Origin: Polyangiaceae bacterium
Lineage (GTDB): Bacteria; Myxococcota_A; Polyangia; Polyangiales; Polyangiaceae
Direction of reading: 5' to 3'
Length of the DNA: 64,000 nt
Assembly: GCA_947475525.1 (NCBI GenBank)
Contig: CANJMI010000015.1
Span: forward strand, 1 to 64,000
Shown here: positions 25,567-33,602 of the stretch, piece after piece
How positions within the stretch are numbered: the stretch's first letter is position 1
Layout: each line of letters starts with the position of its first letter
The notes under the pieces: generated by a model
Seen by the model: the letters and a program-made list of their open reading frames with translations, nothing else
Told to the model about the DNA's origin: nothing
Databases searched by the model: none
Made by a program: the position numbers and the translations under genes

Positions 25567-26420
25567 GCGCCGCGCCCGTGGCTGAGGAGGAGGGTGCGAA
25601 GCCGACCGAGGACGGCGATCGCCCCATGACGATCTGGCAACACTTGAGCGAGCTCCGCAAGCGGCTCTTCTATTCGGCTGTCGCCGTCTTCGTATGCGCG
25701 AGCGCCGCCTGGACCTACCACGAGAAAATCCTCGCCTTTCTCGCGAAGCCGTTCTGTGACTCGTGGCGCGCGAGCCACTTGGCGGGCAAGTGTGCCCTGA
25801 ACTTCTCGTCGCCGTCGGGAGCCTTCACAAGCTACTTCCAAGTGTCCTTCGTGGCCGGCCTTCTCGTGGCCGCGCCGTTCGTCTTTTTCCAGCTGTGGGC
25901 TTTCATCGCTCCGGGGCTTTACGCGCGCGAAAAAAAATTCGTCATCCCGTTCGTGCTCTCCTCGACGCTCTTGTTCGTAGGTGGCTCGTATTTTTGCTGG
26001 CGCGCGGCGTTTCCAATCACCTTCGATTACTTCCTCGGCCTCTCCGGAACGATCGAGGGCATCGACATGCAGGTCGTGCCCACGGTGATGATGGACGACT
26101 ACGTAAGCTTCGTAACCCAGATGCTCATCGGCTTCGGGATCGTGTTCGAGCTGCCTCTCGTGATCTTTTTTCTCTCGCTCGCCGGCATCGTCAATTACCT
26201 CCAGCTGATTCACTACGGGCGCTATTTCATCGTCGGTGCCTTCGTCGTTGCTGCCGCGCTGACCCCACCCGATGTGACAAGTCAGCTCGTCATGGCCATT
26301 CCGATGCTCATCCTCTACGGCGGTTCCATCGCGCTCGCGTTCTTGTTCGGAAAGCCGCCGACGGAGGCGCACCGCGAGTGGTTCCGCGAGCAGCGTCGCA
26401 GCCGCAAGGCGGCGAGCTGA
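25563..26420 (+). CDS. tatC: Sec-independent translocase TatC
   Basis: 285 residues. A hydrophilic start leads to the TatC signature MTIWQHLSELRKRLFYSAV, with the conserved Glu of HLSELRxRL, then six membrane helices. FVFFQLWAFIAPGLYAREKKF is the family block binding the signal peptide, and FGIVFELPLVIFFL the conserved helix with Glu. It recognises twin-arginine signals in the inner membrane with TatB. The GTG start overlaps the tatB stop. The C-terminal tail is basic (REQRRSRKAAS). Confidence 0.95.
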   Translation: MSAAPVAEEEGAKPTEDGDRPMTIWQHLSELRKRLFYSAVAVFVCASAAWTYHEKILAFLAKPFCDSWRASHLAGKCALNFSSPSGAFTSYFQVSFVAGLLVAAPFVFFQLWAFIAPGLYAREKKFVIPFVLSSTLLFVGGSYFCWRAAFPITFDYFLGLSGTIEGIDMQVVPTVMMDDYVSFVTQMLIGFGIVFELPLVIFFLSLAGIVNYLQLIHYGRYFIVGAFVVAAALTPPDVTSQLVMAIPMLILYGGSIALAFLFGKPPTEAHREWFREQRRSRKAAS

Positions 26421-26479
26421 GAGGCGCGGAGCTGTCCGGGCCGCGGCGACGCGCGCGGTTCGGTGAAGCACGATGGCCC

Positions 26480-27772
26480 ATGGCGAAGCTCGCGCCGCTC
26501 TCGTTCGCCGGACTTGCGCTCGGGCTCCTCGGAGTGGTGAGCCGCGTGGAGGCCTCGCCTCAAAACGTGCTCGGTTTCGGTGCTCGCGCGATGGGCATGG
26601 CAAGCACCGGGGCTGCGAGCGCGGAGGGGCCCGATGCGGTCTATGGAAACCCGGCACTCTTGTCGGCGAATCGCGTGACGCAACTGCAGCTCGGCTTCGA
26701 AGGTGCCGTGTTTTCGCTGCGCGCCGATGGACCCGCTGTGCGAGGGCAAGTGCCGGCGTCGCCTTTCCGTGCGACGACGATCGGTGCCGTCTTGCCGCTG
26801 CCGTTTGGCGGCGGCCTGCGCGACAGGTTGACGCTTGGCCTTGGCTTTGTGACGCCGACGGATGTCGTGGTGCGAGCGCGCATTTTGTATCCCGAGCGCG
26901 TTCAGTTTCCGGTCGCGGATCGCGTCCAGAGCGTTGCGGTGCAGGTCGGCGTGGGACTCGCGCTTGGTCATGGTTTTCGGCTCGGCGGTGGGGTCGCCGC
27001 GCTGGCCGCGCTCCGTGGTTCCGTCGTCGTGCAGACGGATTCTTCGGGCCGGGTTGGGACGCAAGTCGAGGATACGTTGGTCGCAAGCTATGCGCCCTCC
27101 GCCGGGCTCTCGTGGGAGTCGGCAAGCGGGCGCTACCGCGTCGGTGTCGCTTTTCGCGGCGCGCTCATCGGGCGCTTTAATGTCGTAATCCGAGCGGAAA
27201 ACCTCGGTTCCCTCACAATCCCGCCGCTCAACATCTCGGGCGTCGCGCAATTCGATCCGTCGCAAGTGGCTTGGGAAGCTGCACGCATCGAGGGTCCGTG
27301 GCGAGCCGCGCTCGGTGCGACCTACGCCCATTGGGTGTCCTACCCTGGGCCCGCCGAAGCTACCGTGCGTTGTTCCGATGCGGCCCCGCCGGCAGCCGAG
27401 TGTTCGGCGCCGCTGCCGACGCCCCCCGGCTATCGGTCTGTGGTCACGCCGCGACTCGGCGTCGAGCGTCGGGTCGAACTCGCTTCGGCGACGGTGATGG
27501 CGCTCCGTGCGGGGTACGCTTTCGAGCCGACTCCTGTCCCCGAACAGGTCGGTCGGGGCAATGCCTTCGATATGCATCGGAGCGTTGTCACCGCGGGCTT
27601 CGGTGTCGTGTTTGGGAGGCTGCCTCTCGGCATCGACGGGTTCGCGCAGGTTCACGTCCTGCATCCGCGCGACCATCGCAAACACGTGGTCGACGGCGCG
27701 CCTGTCGACGGCACGCTCACGACATCGGGACACGTGCTGGCCGGAGGCATTGCCGTGACGGCGCGGTTATGA
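26480..27772 (+). CDS. FadL/OmpP1-type outer membrane protein
   Basis: 430 residues from the ATG at 26480, giving a signal peptide MAKLAPLSFAGLALGLLG... cut after VEA. The mature start FGARAMGMASTGAASAEGPDAVYGNPALL is the typical FadL-family plug region. The rest alternates beta strands and ends in an aromatic-poor strand, ITVTARL-like (GIAVTARL). Members carry hydrophobic compounds such as long-chain fatty acids across the outer membrane. It overlaps the next, related gene as ATGA, and the two products may form a set. The reading frame is open far upstream, but that region is tatC in another frame. Confidence 0.85.
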   Translation: MAKLAPLSFAGLALGLLGVVSRVEASPQNVLGFGARAMGMASTGAASAEGPDAVYGNPALLSANRVTQLQLGFEGAVFSLRADGPAVRGQVPASPFRATTIGAVLPLPFGGGLRDRLTLGLGFVTPTDVVVRARILYPERVQFPVADRVQSVAVQVGVGLALGHGFRLGGGVAALAALRGSVVVQTDSSGRVGTQVEDTLVASYAPSAGLSWESASGRYRVGVAFRGALIGRFNVVIRAENLGSLTIPPLNISGVAQFDPSQVAWEAARIEGPWRAALGATYAHWVSYPGPAEATVRCSDAAPPAAECSAPLPTPPGYRSVVTPRLGVERRVELASATVMALRAGYAFEPTPVPEQVGRGNAFDMHRSVVTAGFGVVFGRLPLGIDGFAQVHVLHPRDHRKHVVDGAPVDGTLTTSGHVLAGGIAVTARL

Positions 27773-29112
27773 CGGCTCACTCCGCGCTCGGTGTCGCGCT
27801 CGGTTTTTTTGCCGCGAGTGCGGTGTCGGCCGAGGCTCGCGCGGCGCTGCCAGAGAGCTACGGTTTGGGGTCGCGCGCCGCAAGCATGGCCGGAGCCGTT
27901 GGCGCGGATGCCAAGGATTTTTCGGCGGTTGCGTACAATCCCGCTGGTCTCGTCGAGGCGCGAGGGCTCTCGATCTCGGTCGGCTACACCGCGAACTTTC
28001 ACGCGCTGCGGTCGAGCGGCGGAGATGCCGACGTCGATGACGTGCGCGGGATGGTTGCCGGCGTCGTGGCGCCTGGAAAAGTCATGGGTGTTCCGTTTGC
28101 GTTCGGCGTGGCTGTGCATCTGCCGGACAGTGGGCTCAGCTTCTTGAAGGCGCGGAAGCAAGATGCGCCTCGATTCGAGCTCTACGACACACGGCAACAA
28201 CTCTTGTTCCTGGCGGCGACGCTCGCGCTGCGCCCGCTCCCATGGCTCGAGGTGGGCGGTGGCATGGGCTATCTTTCCGCCACGCGCGGCAGGTTCTCGA
28301 TTCGCGGCAGCGCGAACCTCGCGTCACCGTTCGACTCCGCGCTCGAGCACGAGGTCGATGCGGATCTGACGTCGGTTCGCTATCCAATCCTTGGTGTGCG
28401 CGCGTGGCGAAAACGGTGGGGAGCCGTAGGCGTTGCGTATCGTGGCTCGAGTCAGCTCGAGCTCGAACTCGATGCTCGCCTGGCCGGTACGGTGGCCCTC
28501 GGCGCGCTCGCGATTCCGCTCGTCTATGAACTCGAGGCACGCACGTTTAGCGCCTTCACACCGGCGCAACTCACGAGCTCGTTCAGCTTCCAGCGCATCG
28601 CGAATCTCAACGTCAACCTCGACCTCAGCTGGGTGCAGTGGAGCGCCTACGAGAGTCCCGCGGCGCGCATCAACGCCAAGCTCGCGGTCGAGGTCCCGCC
28701 CGGTGCGCCGGTTTCACTTCCCGCGTCGGCGTTGCCGGCCACCCCGACAGCTCCGCACTTTCGCGATCGCATCGTTCCGCGCGTGGGGGTCGAGTGGCGG
28801 CTCCCCATCGGTGCGCGGATCGAGGTCCCTTTGCGGTGCGGTTATGCGTACGAGGCAAGCCCGGTGCCCGACCAGCGTGGGGCGACGACGTTTCTCGATG
28901 CGGACCGGCACTCGTTCGCGCTTGGTGCGGGGCTCGCCTTGTCCGAGCTTGGCGCGGTGCTGCCTGGGACCCTGCGATTCGACGTGCACGCGGCACTCGG
29001 CGTGTTGCCGACTCGGCGTATTTTGAAGCAAAATCCAGCCGATTTCGTCGGCGATGCGAGCGCGGGCGGGCACATTGTCGGGCTTGGTGCGAACGCGGAG
29101 CTGGCGTTTTGA
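27769..29112 (+). CDS. second FadL/OmpP1-type outer membrane protein
   Basis: 447 residues from the ATG at 27769, overlapping the previous stop. The signal peptide MTAHSALGVALGFFAASAVSA is followed by the FadL-like plug YGLGSRAASMAGAVGADAKD and VAYNPAGL. A barrel of alternating strands follows, with FSFQRIANLNVNLDLSWVQW and VEWRLP. It is homologous to its neighbour in plan but not closely similar in sequence. Hydrophobic-substrate transport is inferred from the family. Its stop overlaps the TTG start of a lipoprotein gene, making a tight three-gene operon. Confidence 0.85.
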   Translation: MTAHSALGVALGFFAASAVSAEARAALPESYGLGSRAASMAGAVGADAKDFSAVAYNPAGLVEARGLSISVGYTANFHALRSSGGDADVDDVRGMVAGVVAPGKVMGVPFAFGVAVHLPDSGLSFLKARKQDAPRFELYDTRQQLLFLAATLALRPLPWLEVGGGMGYLSATRGRFSIRGSANLASPFDSALEHEVDADLTSVRYPILGVRAWRKRWGAVGVAYRGSSQLELELDARLAGTVALGALAIPLVYELEARTFSAFTPAQLTSSFSFQRIANLNVNLDLSWVQWSAYESPAARINAKLAVEVPPGAPVSLPASALPATPTAPHFRDRIVPRVGVEWRLPIGARIEVPLRCGYAYEASPVPDQRGATTFLDADRHSFALGAGLALSELGAVLPGTLRFDVHAALGVLPTRRILKQNPADFVGDASAGGHIVGLGANAELAF

Positions 29113-30137
29113 AGCGGGCCTTCGTGCTGATGGTCGCGGGGTGCTCGACGCTCGCGGACGCCGGTGGTGGGGACGCCAATGCGCCCAATGCCCTGGCAGG
29201 TCCGTTTCGCGAGGTCCGTCGCGAGGAGCTCGGGCAGGGGCGAACGGCGCCTTATGCGTTGCGGGACGAAGACGGCGGTGTGCGCGACGTGAGCGTGCTC
29301 GATGACGATGGCGACCCCGCGACACTCGGTGTGATCGCGCTCGCCGCGCGCCGCGGGGCTTCGGCAGGTTCGACTCCCGATGCGTCGCTGCCCACGAACG
29401 AACTCGTGAGATTCTCGGCGCGCGACGGTCGCTCGTTCGAGCTTGTGCCAACGGTCGTCCTCGCAGCGCAGGCCGCGGGGGAGGGGGGCGTCGTTGGTGC
29501 ACCAAGCGCGCTCCGCCTCGCCGATGGCGTCTGGCTCTACTACGCGGCGGCTGACGGCATCCGTCTCGCGCATGCGACCGACGGCCTCACGTTCGAACGT
29601 GATTCGACGAACCCGGTTCTAGCGACCGCGACGGGAGGCTGGGACGAAGGTCACACGCCGTCGAGCCCCTCGATCGTTCGCCTTCCCGACGGCTCGTGGC
29701 GCATGTTTTACGAAGCGCTGGGCGCGGTCGGCGAGGCTCGCTCGCAGGATGGTCGGCAGTGGACTCGCGGCGTCGAAGCGGTGCTGCGGCCGCCCGATGG
29801 TGCAGCGGGGCTCGTCGCTCCGTGCGCTGTGCTCTCGCGGTCGGCGCTAGGGCGCGAGAGGTTGTGGCTCTACCATTCGCTCGAGTCCGCCGACGGACGT
29901 CGGACGATCGAGGTGGCTGCGCGCGAGGGTTTCGATGGGCCGTTCATCGGGGGTACCGCCACGGTGTTCGGGTTTGGCTCCGAGCTTGCCCCGACCGAAC
30001 CGAATGTTGTGCGATTCGCTGATTTTTCGCTGCTTTTTGTGACGCAGCGCGCAGGAAAGAGCGCGGCTCAAGCGTACCCTGGCGTCGCAGTGGGCGTGGC
30101 CCCAGCGGCCCTTGGGCTACCCGCACCGAACCCCTGA
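29109..30137 (+). CDS. beta-propeller-like lipoprotein
   Basis: 342 residues from a TTG at 29109 within the previous stop (TTGA). MKRAFVLMVAGCS gives a lipobox at Cys12. Blades repeat the pattern of GH43/GH130-type five-bladed propellers: VWLYYAAADGIRLAHATDG, then HTPSSPSIVRLPDGSWRMFYEA, then EARSQDGRQWTRG. The catalytic carboxylates of glycosidases cannot be assigned by eye, so this may be a binding protein. It is third in the operon with two FadL-like porins and may work with them at the outer membrane. It converges on the lipoprotein gene at 30161. Confidence 0.75.
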   Translation: MKRAFVLMVAGCSTLADAGGGDANAPNALAGPFREVRREELGQGRTAPYALRDEDGGVRDVSVLDDDGDPATLGVIALAARRGASAGSTPDASLPTNELVRFSARDGRSFELVPTVVLAAQAAGEGGVVGAPSALRLADGVWLYYAAADGIRLAHATDGLTFERDSTNPVLATATGGWDEGHTPSSPSIVRLPDGSWRMFYEALGAVGEARSQDGRQWTRGVEAVLRPPDGAAGLVAPCAVLSRSALGRERLWLYHSLESADGRRTIEVAAREGFDGPFIGGTATVFGFGSELAPTEPNVVRFADFSLLFVTQRAGKSAAQAYPGVAVGVAPAALGLPAPNP

Positions 30138-30160
30138 TGTGACGCTCGCGGAGACGCGCG

Positions 30161-31033
30161 TCAGAGCGGCTTGTCGACCGGAGCGATGGTCGTGCTGCCA
30201 GCGCCCCAGAAGCTGAGCCCGATAGGAGCATTCGCCACGGGGAGCTTGACGCTGTTGACGGTAGTGGCGCCAAATTGAATCTCGAACAAGTCACCGGAGT
30301 CGGCAAAACCGTAGGCGCTGCCTGCCCAGTACGCGAGTCCGAACACCGAACCGAAGCCAACGGCTCCCCAGTTTTTCGTCATCTTGCCGGTCTTCGGATC
30401 GACCTCGACGAGGCAGTCACCGCAGCCGCTTCCCTTCACGGTGAGGTAGGTCCCGCCGCCTTTCACCGAGACGACGTCGCCGCTCGATTCGTAGCCGGCG
30501 CCGAGGTTTCCAACCGGCGTGACCGCTCCGGTGAGCGTGTCGATGCGCACGTAGCTCGAGCCGTTGTATCCGACGAGCGCTTCGGCGTTCGGCAGGAGGG
30601 TTCCCTCCGGTACGAACGAGAGCGAGTTCGGGTAGTTCCCTTTGGCGACGGGGCTGCAAACCGCGGACTTTTTGTCGATGCGGTAGAGGCCGCCGAACGT
30701 TGTTGCGAAGATGTTGCTGCTCGCGTCGATGGCGATGTCGATGACGCTCGAGCAATTCGTGAAAGGACCGACGACCGCCACCTGTTTGGTGGTCGGATCG
30801 AATCGGTAGAGCGTGGTGTCGCTGTGGCCGTAGACCTCCGAAGCTTGAGGCTCTCCGCCGCTGCCCGTCGAGGTCGCCTGAGGGTCGAACCCCCCAGCGC
30901 CGACGCTCACCACGTCAACCGTCGACGTCCCGCCTTCGCCGCCGCCCGCGTTGGTACCCCCGCTCTTGAACGTGGCGCTCGAAGCCGAGCAGGCGACCGT
31001 CGCTGAAAGGAGGAGAAAGCAAGTCAACCGCAT
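30161..31033 (-). CDS. lipoprotein with propeller-like repeats
   Basis: 290 residues; the signal MRLTCFLLLSATVAC has a lipobox Cys at 15. A Gly/Thr/Ser linker (about 20-60) precedes strands such as TTLYRFDPTTKQVAVVGP, IDIAIDASSNIFATTFGGL and YVRIDTLTGAVTPVGNLG. These look like blades of an irregular beta-propeller. No enzyme motif is visible. The location is periplasmic or surface, and function is unknown. It stands alone between the plus-strand FadL operon and the minus-strand membrane genes. Confidence 0.75.
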   Translation of the reverse strand: MRLTCFLLLSATVACSASSATFKSGGTNAGGGEGGTSTVDVVSVGAGGFDPQATSTGSGGEPQASEVYGHSDTTLYRFDPTTKQVAVVGPFTNCSSVIDIAIDASSNIFATTFGGLYRIDKKSAVCSPVAKGNYPNSLSFVPEGTLLPNAEALVGYNGSSYVRIDTLTGAVTPVGNLGAGYESSGDVVSVKGGGTYLTVKGSGCGDCLVEVDPKTGKMTKNWGAVGFGSVFGLAYWAGSAYGFADSGDLFEIQFGATTVNSVKLPVANAPIGLSFWGAGSTTIAPVDKPL

Positions 31034-31120
31034 AGAAAACTGTGCTTATCACATCCTGCGGTGCCGCGCGCGGAGGTCCACGGCCTCAGCCGAAGAGTTC
31101 GCGGCGCTGTCTCCGCAGTG

Positions 31121-32065
31121 TCACATTCGTTTCACTTGGGTTGTGCGCTGAATGCCCGCGGAGCGCTGCGCAACCTTGAAGGCTTCTTGCTCGAGCGCCG
31201 GATGCACCCCTTTCGGGTTCACGCCTCCGGGGAGCTTTTTCTTCGTGATAAAGCCCATCAGGAGCTGCACGTTGAGCTTCTCGAGCTGACGGACCGCGCT
31301 GCGCATCTTCGTCATCTGGTCGGCCCAGGCGTAGGCAAAGGCGAGCGAACGCAGGAGCTGGGGCTTCAGGTCGCGGTATTCCACATCGTCGAGGTCGAAG
31401 GTCTCGAGAAGGTCGATGGCGCGCTTGGACTGGCCGGACCGCGCCCATGCCTCGCCGATAACGGAAGCCATGGTGGCGCGCGCACGGGCCTCTTTTTGAC
31501 GCGAGAGATCGATGCCGTCCGCGAGGGCGCGAGCTTGGTCGGTCTCACCGAGAACCAGATGGATCATCGCGCGCTGCGAGCGAGCCTCGTCGGCGACGCT
31601 CGCCATCACGCGGTCGAGTTTGATCATCTCGAGCGTCGTGAGCGCGCCGCGCGGATCGTCCTGCATCAGCAACTGGGCTTTGGCGAACGTGGCGGCCGGA
31701 TCACCCACTTTGAACTCCTTCTCGAGGCGCTCCATCGCCTGCTTGCGGCCTTCGGTGGTGTCGGCGGACTTCAGGATCTCGGTGACGGTTTTCGTGCGCG
31801 TCGTGAAGCGCCAGGCCCAAACGAGTACGCCGATAACGAGGAGCGTGAGGACGGCAGCGACCGCGAGGGCGATCCAATGGCCGACGGCTGCCGCGATGCC
31901 CCACACGACCAGGGCGCCGATACCGATGCGGAGCCCGATCTTCTTCAGGTTCGCGGGCGAGAGCGGATCGGGCACCTGCTCCAAGCGCTGCCGCTGCTCT
32001 GCCAGCAGGTCCTCACGAGCAAGACGTGCGGCGTGCTTCTTTTTTTTCGAATTGTCGTCGCTCAA
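31121..32065 (-). CDS. two-TM membrane protein with helical repeat domain
   Basis: 314 residues. A Lys-rich N-terminus (MSDDNSKKKKHAARL) leads to two adjacent membrane helices, about 45-65 (IGIGALVVWGIAAAVGHWIA) and 67-87 (VAAVLTLLVIGVLVWAW). A long helical region follows that resembles TPR-type hairpins (MERLEKEFKVGDPAATFAKA, AMIHLVLGETDQARALADG). It starts 9 bases after the stop of the AI-2E-family permease gene, so the two are probably co-transcribed. The function is not recognised; a scaffold at the cytoplasmic face is an inference. Confidence 0.75.
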   Translation of the reverse strand: MSDDNSKKKKHAARLAREDLLAEQRQRLEQVPDPLSPANLKKIGLRIGIGALVVWGIAAAVGHWIALAVAAVLTLLVIGVLVWAWRFTTRTKTVTEILKSADTTEGRKQAMERLEKEFKVGDPAATFAKAQLLMQDDPRGALTTLEMIKLDRVMASVADEARSQRAMIHLVLGETDQARALADGIDLSRQKEARARATMASVIGEAWARSGQSKRAIDLLETFDLDDVEYRDLKPQLLRSLAFAYAWADQMTKMRSAVRQLEKLNVQLLMGFITKKKLPGGVNPKGVHPALEQEAFKVAQRSAGIQRTTQVKRM

Positions 32066-32074
32066 GGCACCGCT

Positions 32075-33406
32075 TCATACCACAGGCTCGGAGGCCGAGC
32101 CGAGCGGAACGTCTGCAGCGCCGCCTCGGCGAGACGTAGGCTCGTCGGGCGGGAGTCCGGCGTCGTGAAGGCCGAGCACCGATTCGCGAAAATGCATGAA
32201 CACCGCTTGGACGACGGCGAGGCAGGGAACGGCGAGGAGAGCACCGGTGATAGCGAAGAGGCTTTCTCCGACGAGGAGGGCGAAGACGACGAGCACCGGA
32301 TGAATCTTGGCTTGGTCGCCGATGATCTTCGGGTTGAGAAAATTCGCCTCGAGCTGATGGATCCCGATGATCCACAGCAGCACGCCGAACGCGGTACCGG
32401 GGCCTTGCGCAAGACCGATGGCGACGGCCGGCACGCTCGACAGGATCGACCCGAAAATCGGGATGATCGACATGGCGGCGGCAATCAAGGAGAGGACGGG
32501 CCAGTACTTGACGTGGAAGATCCAAAGACCGACGGCCGTGAGCACCCCGTTGACGAGGCAGATCAGGAGCTGTCCACGCACGACGCCGGCGAGGCCGCGA
32601 TCGACTCGGCGCAAAAACCGGTCGAAGGAGCGCTGGTGTGGATCCGTCAACATTTCATCGAAAAACTGGCGAATTCGCTCCCACGTGATCATCAAGTACG
32701 CCGCGAGCATCAGCGTGATGAAGAAGAAAAAGATGCCGCGCGAGATGCCGCCGATGATCTGTCGACCGACCTGAACGAGCTCCGCGGAGTGGGCTTGGAT
32801 GTGGCTGAGCGAGCGGTCGAAGGCGTCTCGGAGGGCACGCTCACTCGAGAAAGGTCGAGGAGCCTCTTCGCGCGGGGCGAGGACCCAGCTCCCGTCGTGG
32901 GTCGGTTTGAATTGGAGCTCGTCTTGGAGGCGAATCTCGAAGCCACCATCGGGACGCGGCGTCACCAGCAGAGGCGGCAGGGAGGCGCTCGGCGGCGAGC
33001 CTTCGCCCACGATCGGCGTGCTCGGTTCCGAAGGGCTCAACGTGCGGAGGCGAGCGTCGACTCTCGGAAGCCAGTCGTTGCGCACTCGCTGGGTGATCGT
33101 CGGCAGATCACCTGCGAGCGACTTCACTTCACCGAATAGCGTCGGCAGTGCCGACCACGCGAATGCGCCAATCGCACCTACGCCGAGGATGTAGACCAGC
33201 AGGATCGCCGCCCACCGCGGCACGCGCCTCCGTTCGACTCGCCGCACGATTGGAAACAAGACGTAGGCGACGAGCACCGCGAGCAGGAAGGGCAGCAACA
33301 CCGCGTGGCCGAGCACCAGGACGACGACTCCGGCGAAGGCACTCGACGCAAAGAAAACCCTGCGCGCACGCAGGTTGACGACATACGGCGCTGCTTCATC
33401 GCTCAC
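32075..33406 (-). CDS. AI-2E family transporter (PerM/TqsA type)
   Basis: 443 residues, with eight expected membrane helices in the family order: two near the N-terminus (VVLVLGHAVLLPFLLAVLVA), a periplasmic domain (about 90-230), then a cluster after GGISRGIFFFFITLMLAAYL. GVLLWIIGIHQLEANFLNPKIIG is the family signature. Members export autoinducer-2, act as ion/proton antiporters or have unknown substrates, so no substrate can be assigned. The central domain is longer than usual and Pro/Ser-rich (PSEPSTPIVGEGSPP). Confidence 0.88.
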   Translation of the reverse strand: MSDEAAPYVVNLRARRVFFASSAFAGVVVLVLGHAVLLPFLLAVLVAYVLFPIVRRVERRRVPRWAAILLVYILGVGAIGAFAWSALPTLFGEVKSLAGDLPTITQRVRNDWLPRVDARLRTLSPSEPSTPIVGEGSPPSASLPPLLVTPRPDGGFEIRLQDELQFKPTHDGSWVLAPREEAPRPFSSERALRDAFDRSLSHIQAHSAELVQVGRQIIGGISRGIFFFFITLMLAAYLMITWERIRQFFDEMLTDPHQRSFDRFLRRVDRGLAGVVRGQLLICLVNGVLTAVGLWIFHVKYWPVLSLIAAAMSIIPIFGSILSSVPAVAIGLAQGPGTAFGVLLWIIGIHQLEANFLNPKIIGDQAKIHPVLVVFALLVGESLFAITGALLAVPCLAVVQAVFMHFRESVLGLHDAGLPPDEPTSRRGGAADVPLGSASEPVV

Positions 33407-33490
33407 GTGCGCAGGCTAGCACTACCCCTCTGTTCGAATGCCTTGATTCGGATTCGCGCATGGGTGAGGCGGCGAGAGCGAGCCCGTTCA

Positions 33491-33545
33491 AAATAAAAAA
33501 AGGTGGCTGCTCTTGGCGCGCTCGTGAAGAGCACAGCAGCCACCT
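33491..33545 (-). terminator. rho-independent terminator of rpsA
   Basis: AGGTGGCTGCT (33501-33511) pairs perfectly with AGCAGCCACCT (33535-33545), and the inner arms extend it (CTCTT with AAGAG). On the minus strand the stem is followed by TTTTTTTATTTT. It lies about 58 bases past the rpsA stop. It is one of the strongest hairpins in the window. Confidence 0.9.
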
Positions 33546-33602
33546 CAGCCTGCCCGTTCAAGCGTCCGGTCGAACGCTCACGGGCATGCGGTCACTCGCG
33601 GA

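Noticed and set aside
25763-26479. Upstream extension of the first FadL-like protein
   Set aside because: The open frame runs through tatC in another phase; a signal peptide begins exactly at 26480.
31061-33139. 692-codon open frame on the plus strand
   Set aside because: It runs antisense through two membrane-protein genes whose helices and family signatures are clear; the charged product is a GC-rich shadow.
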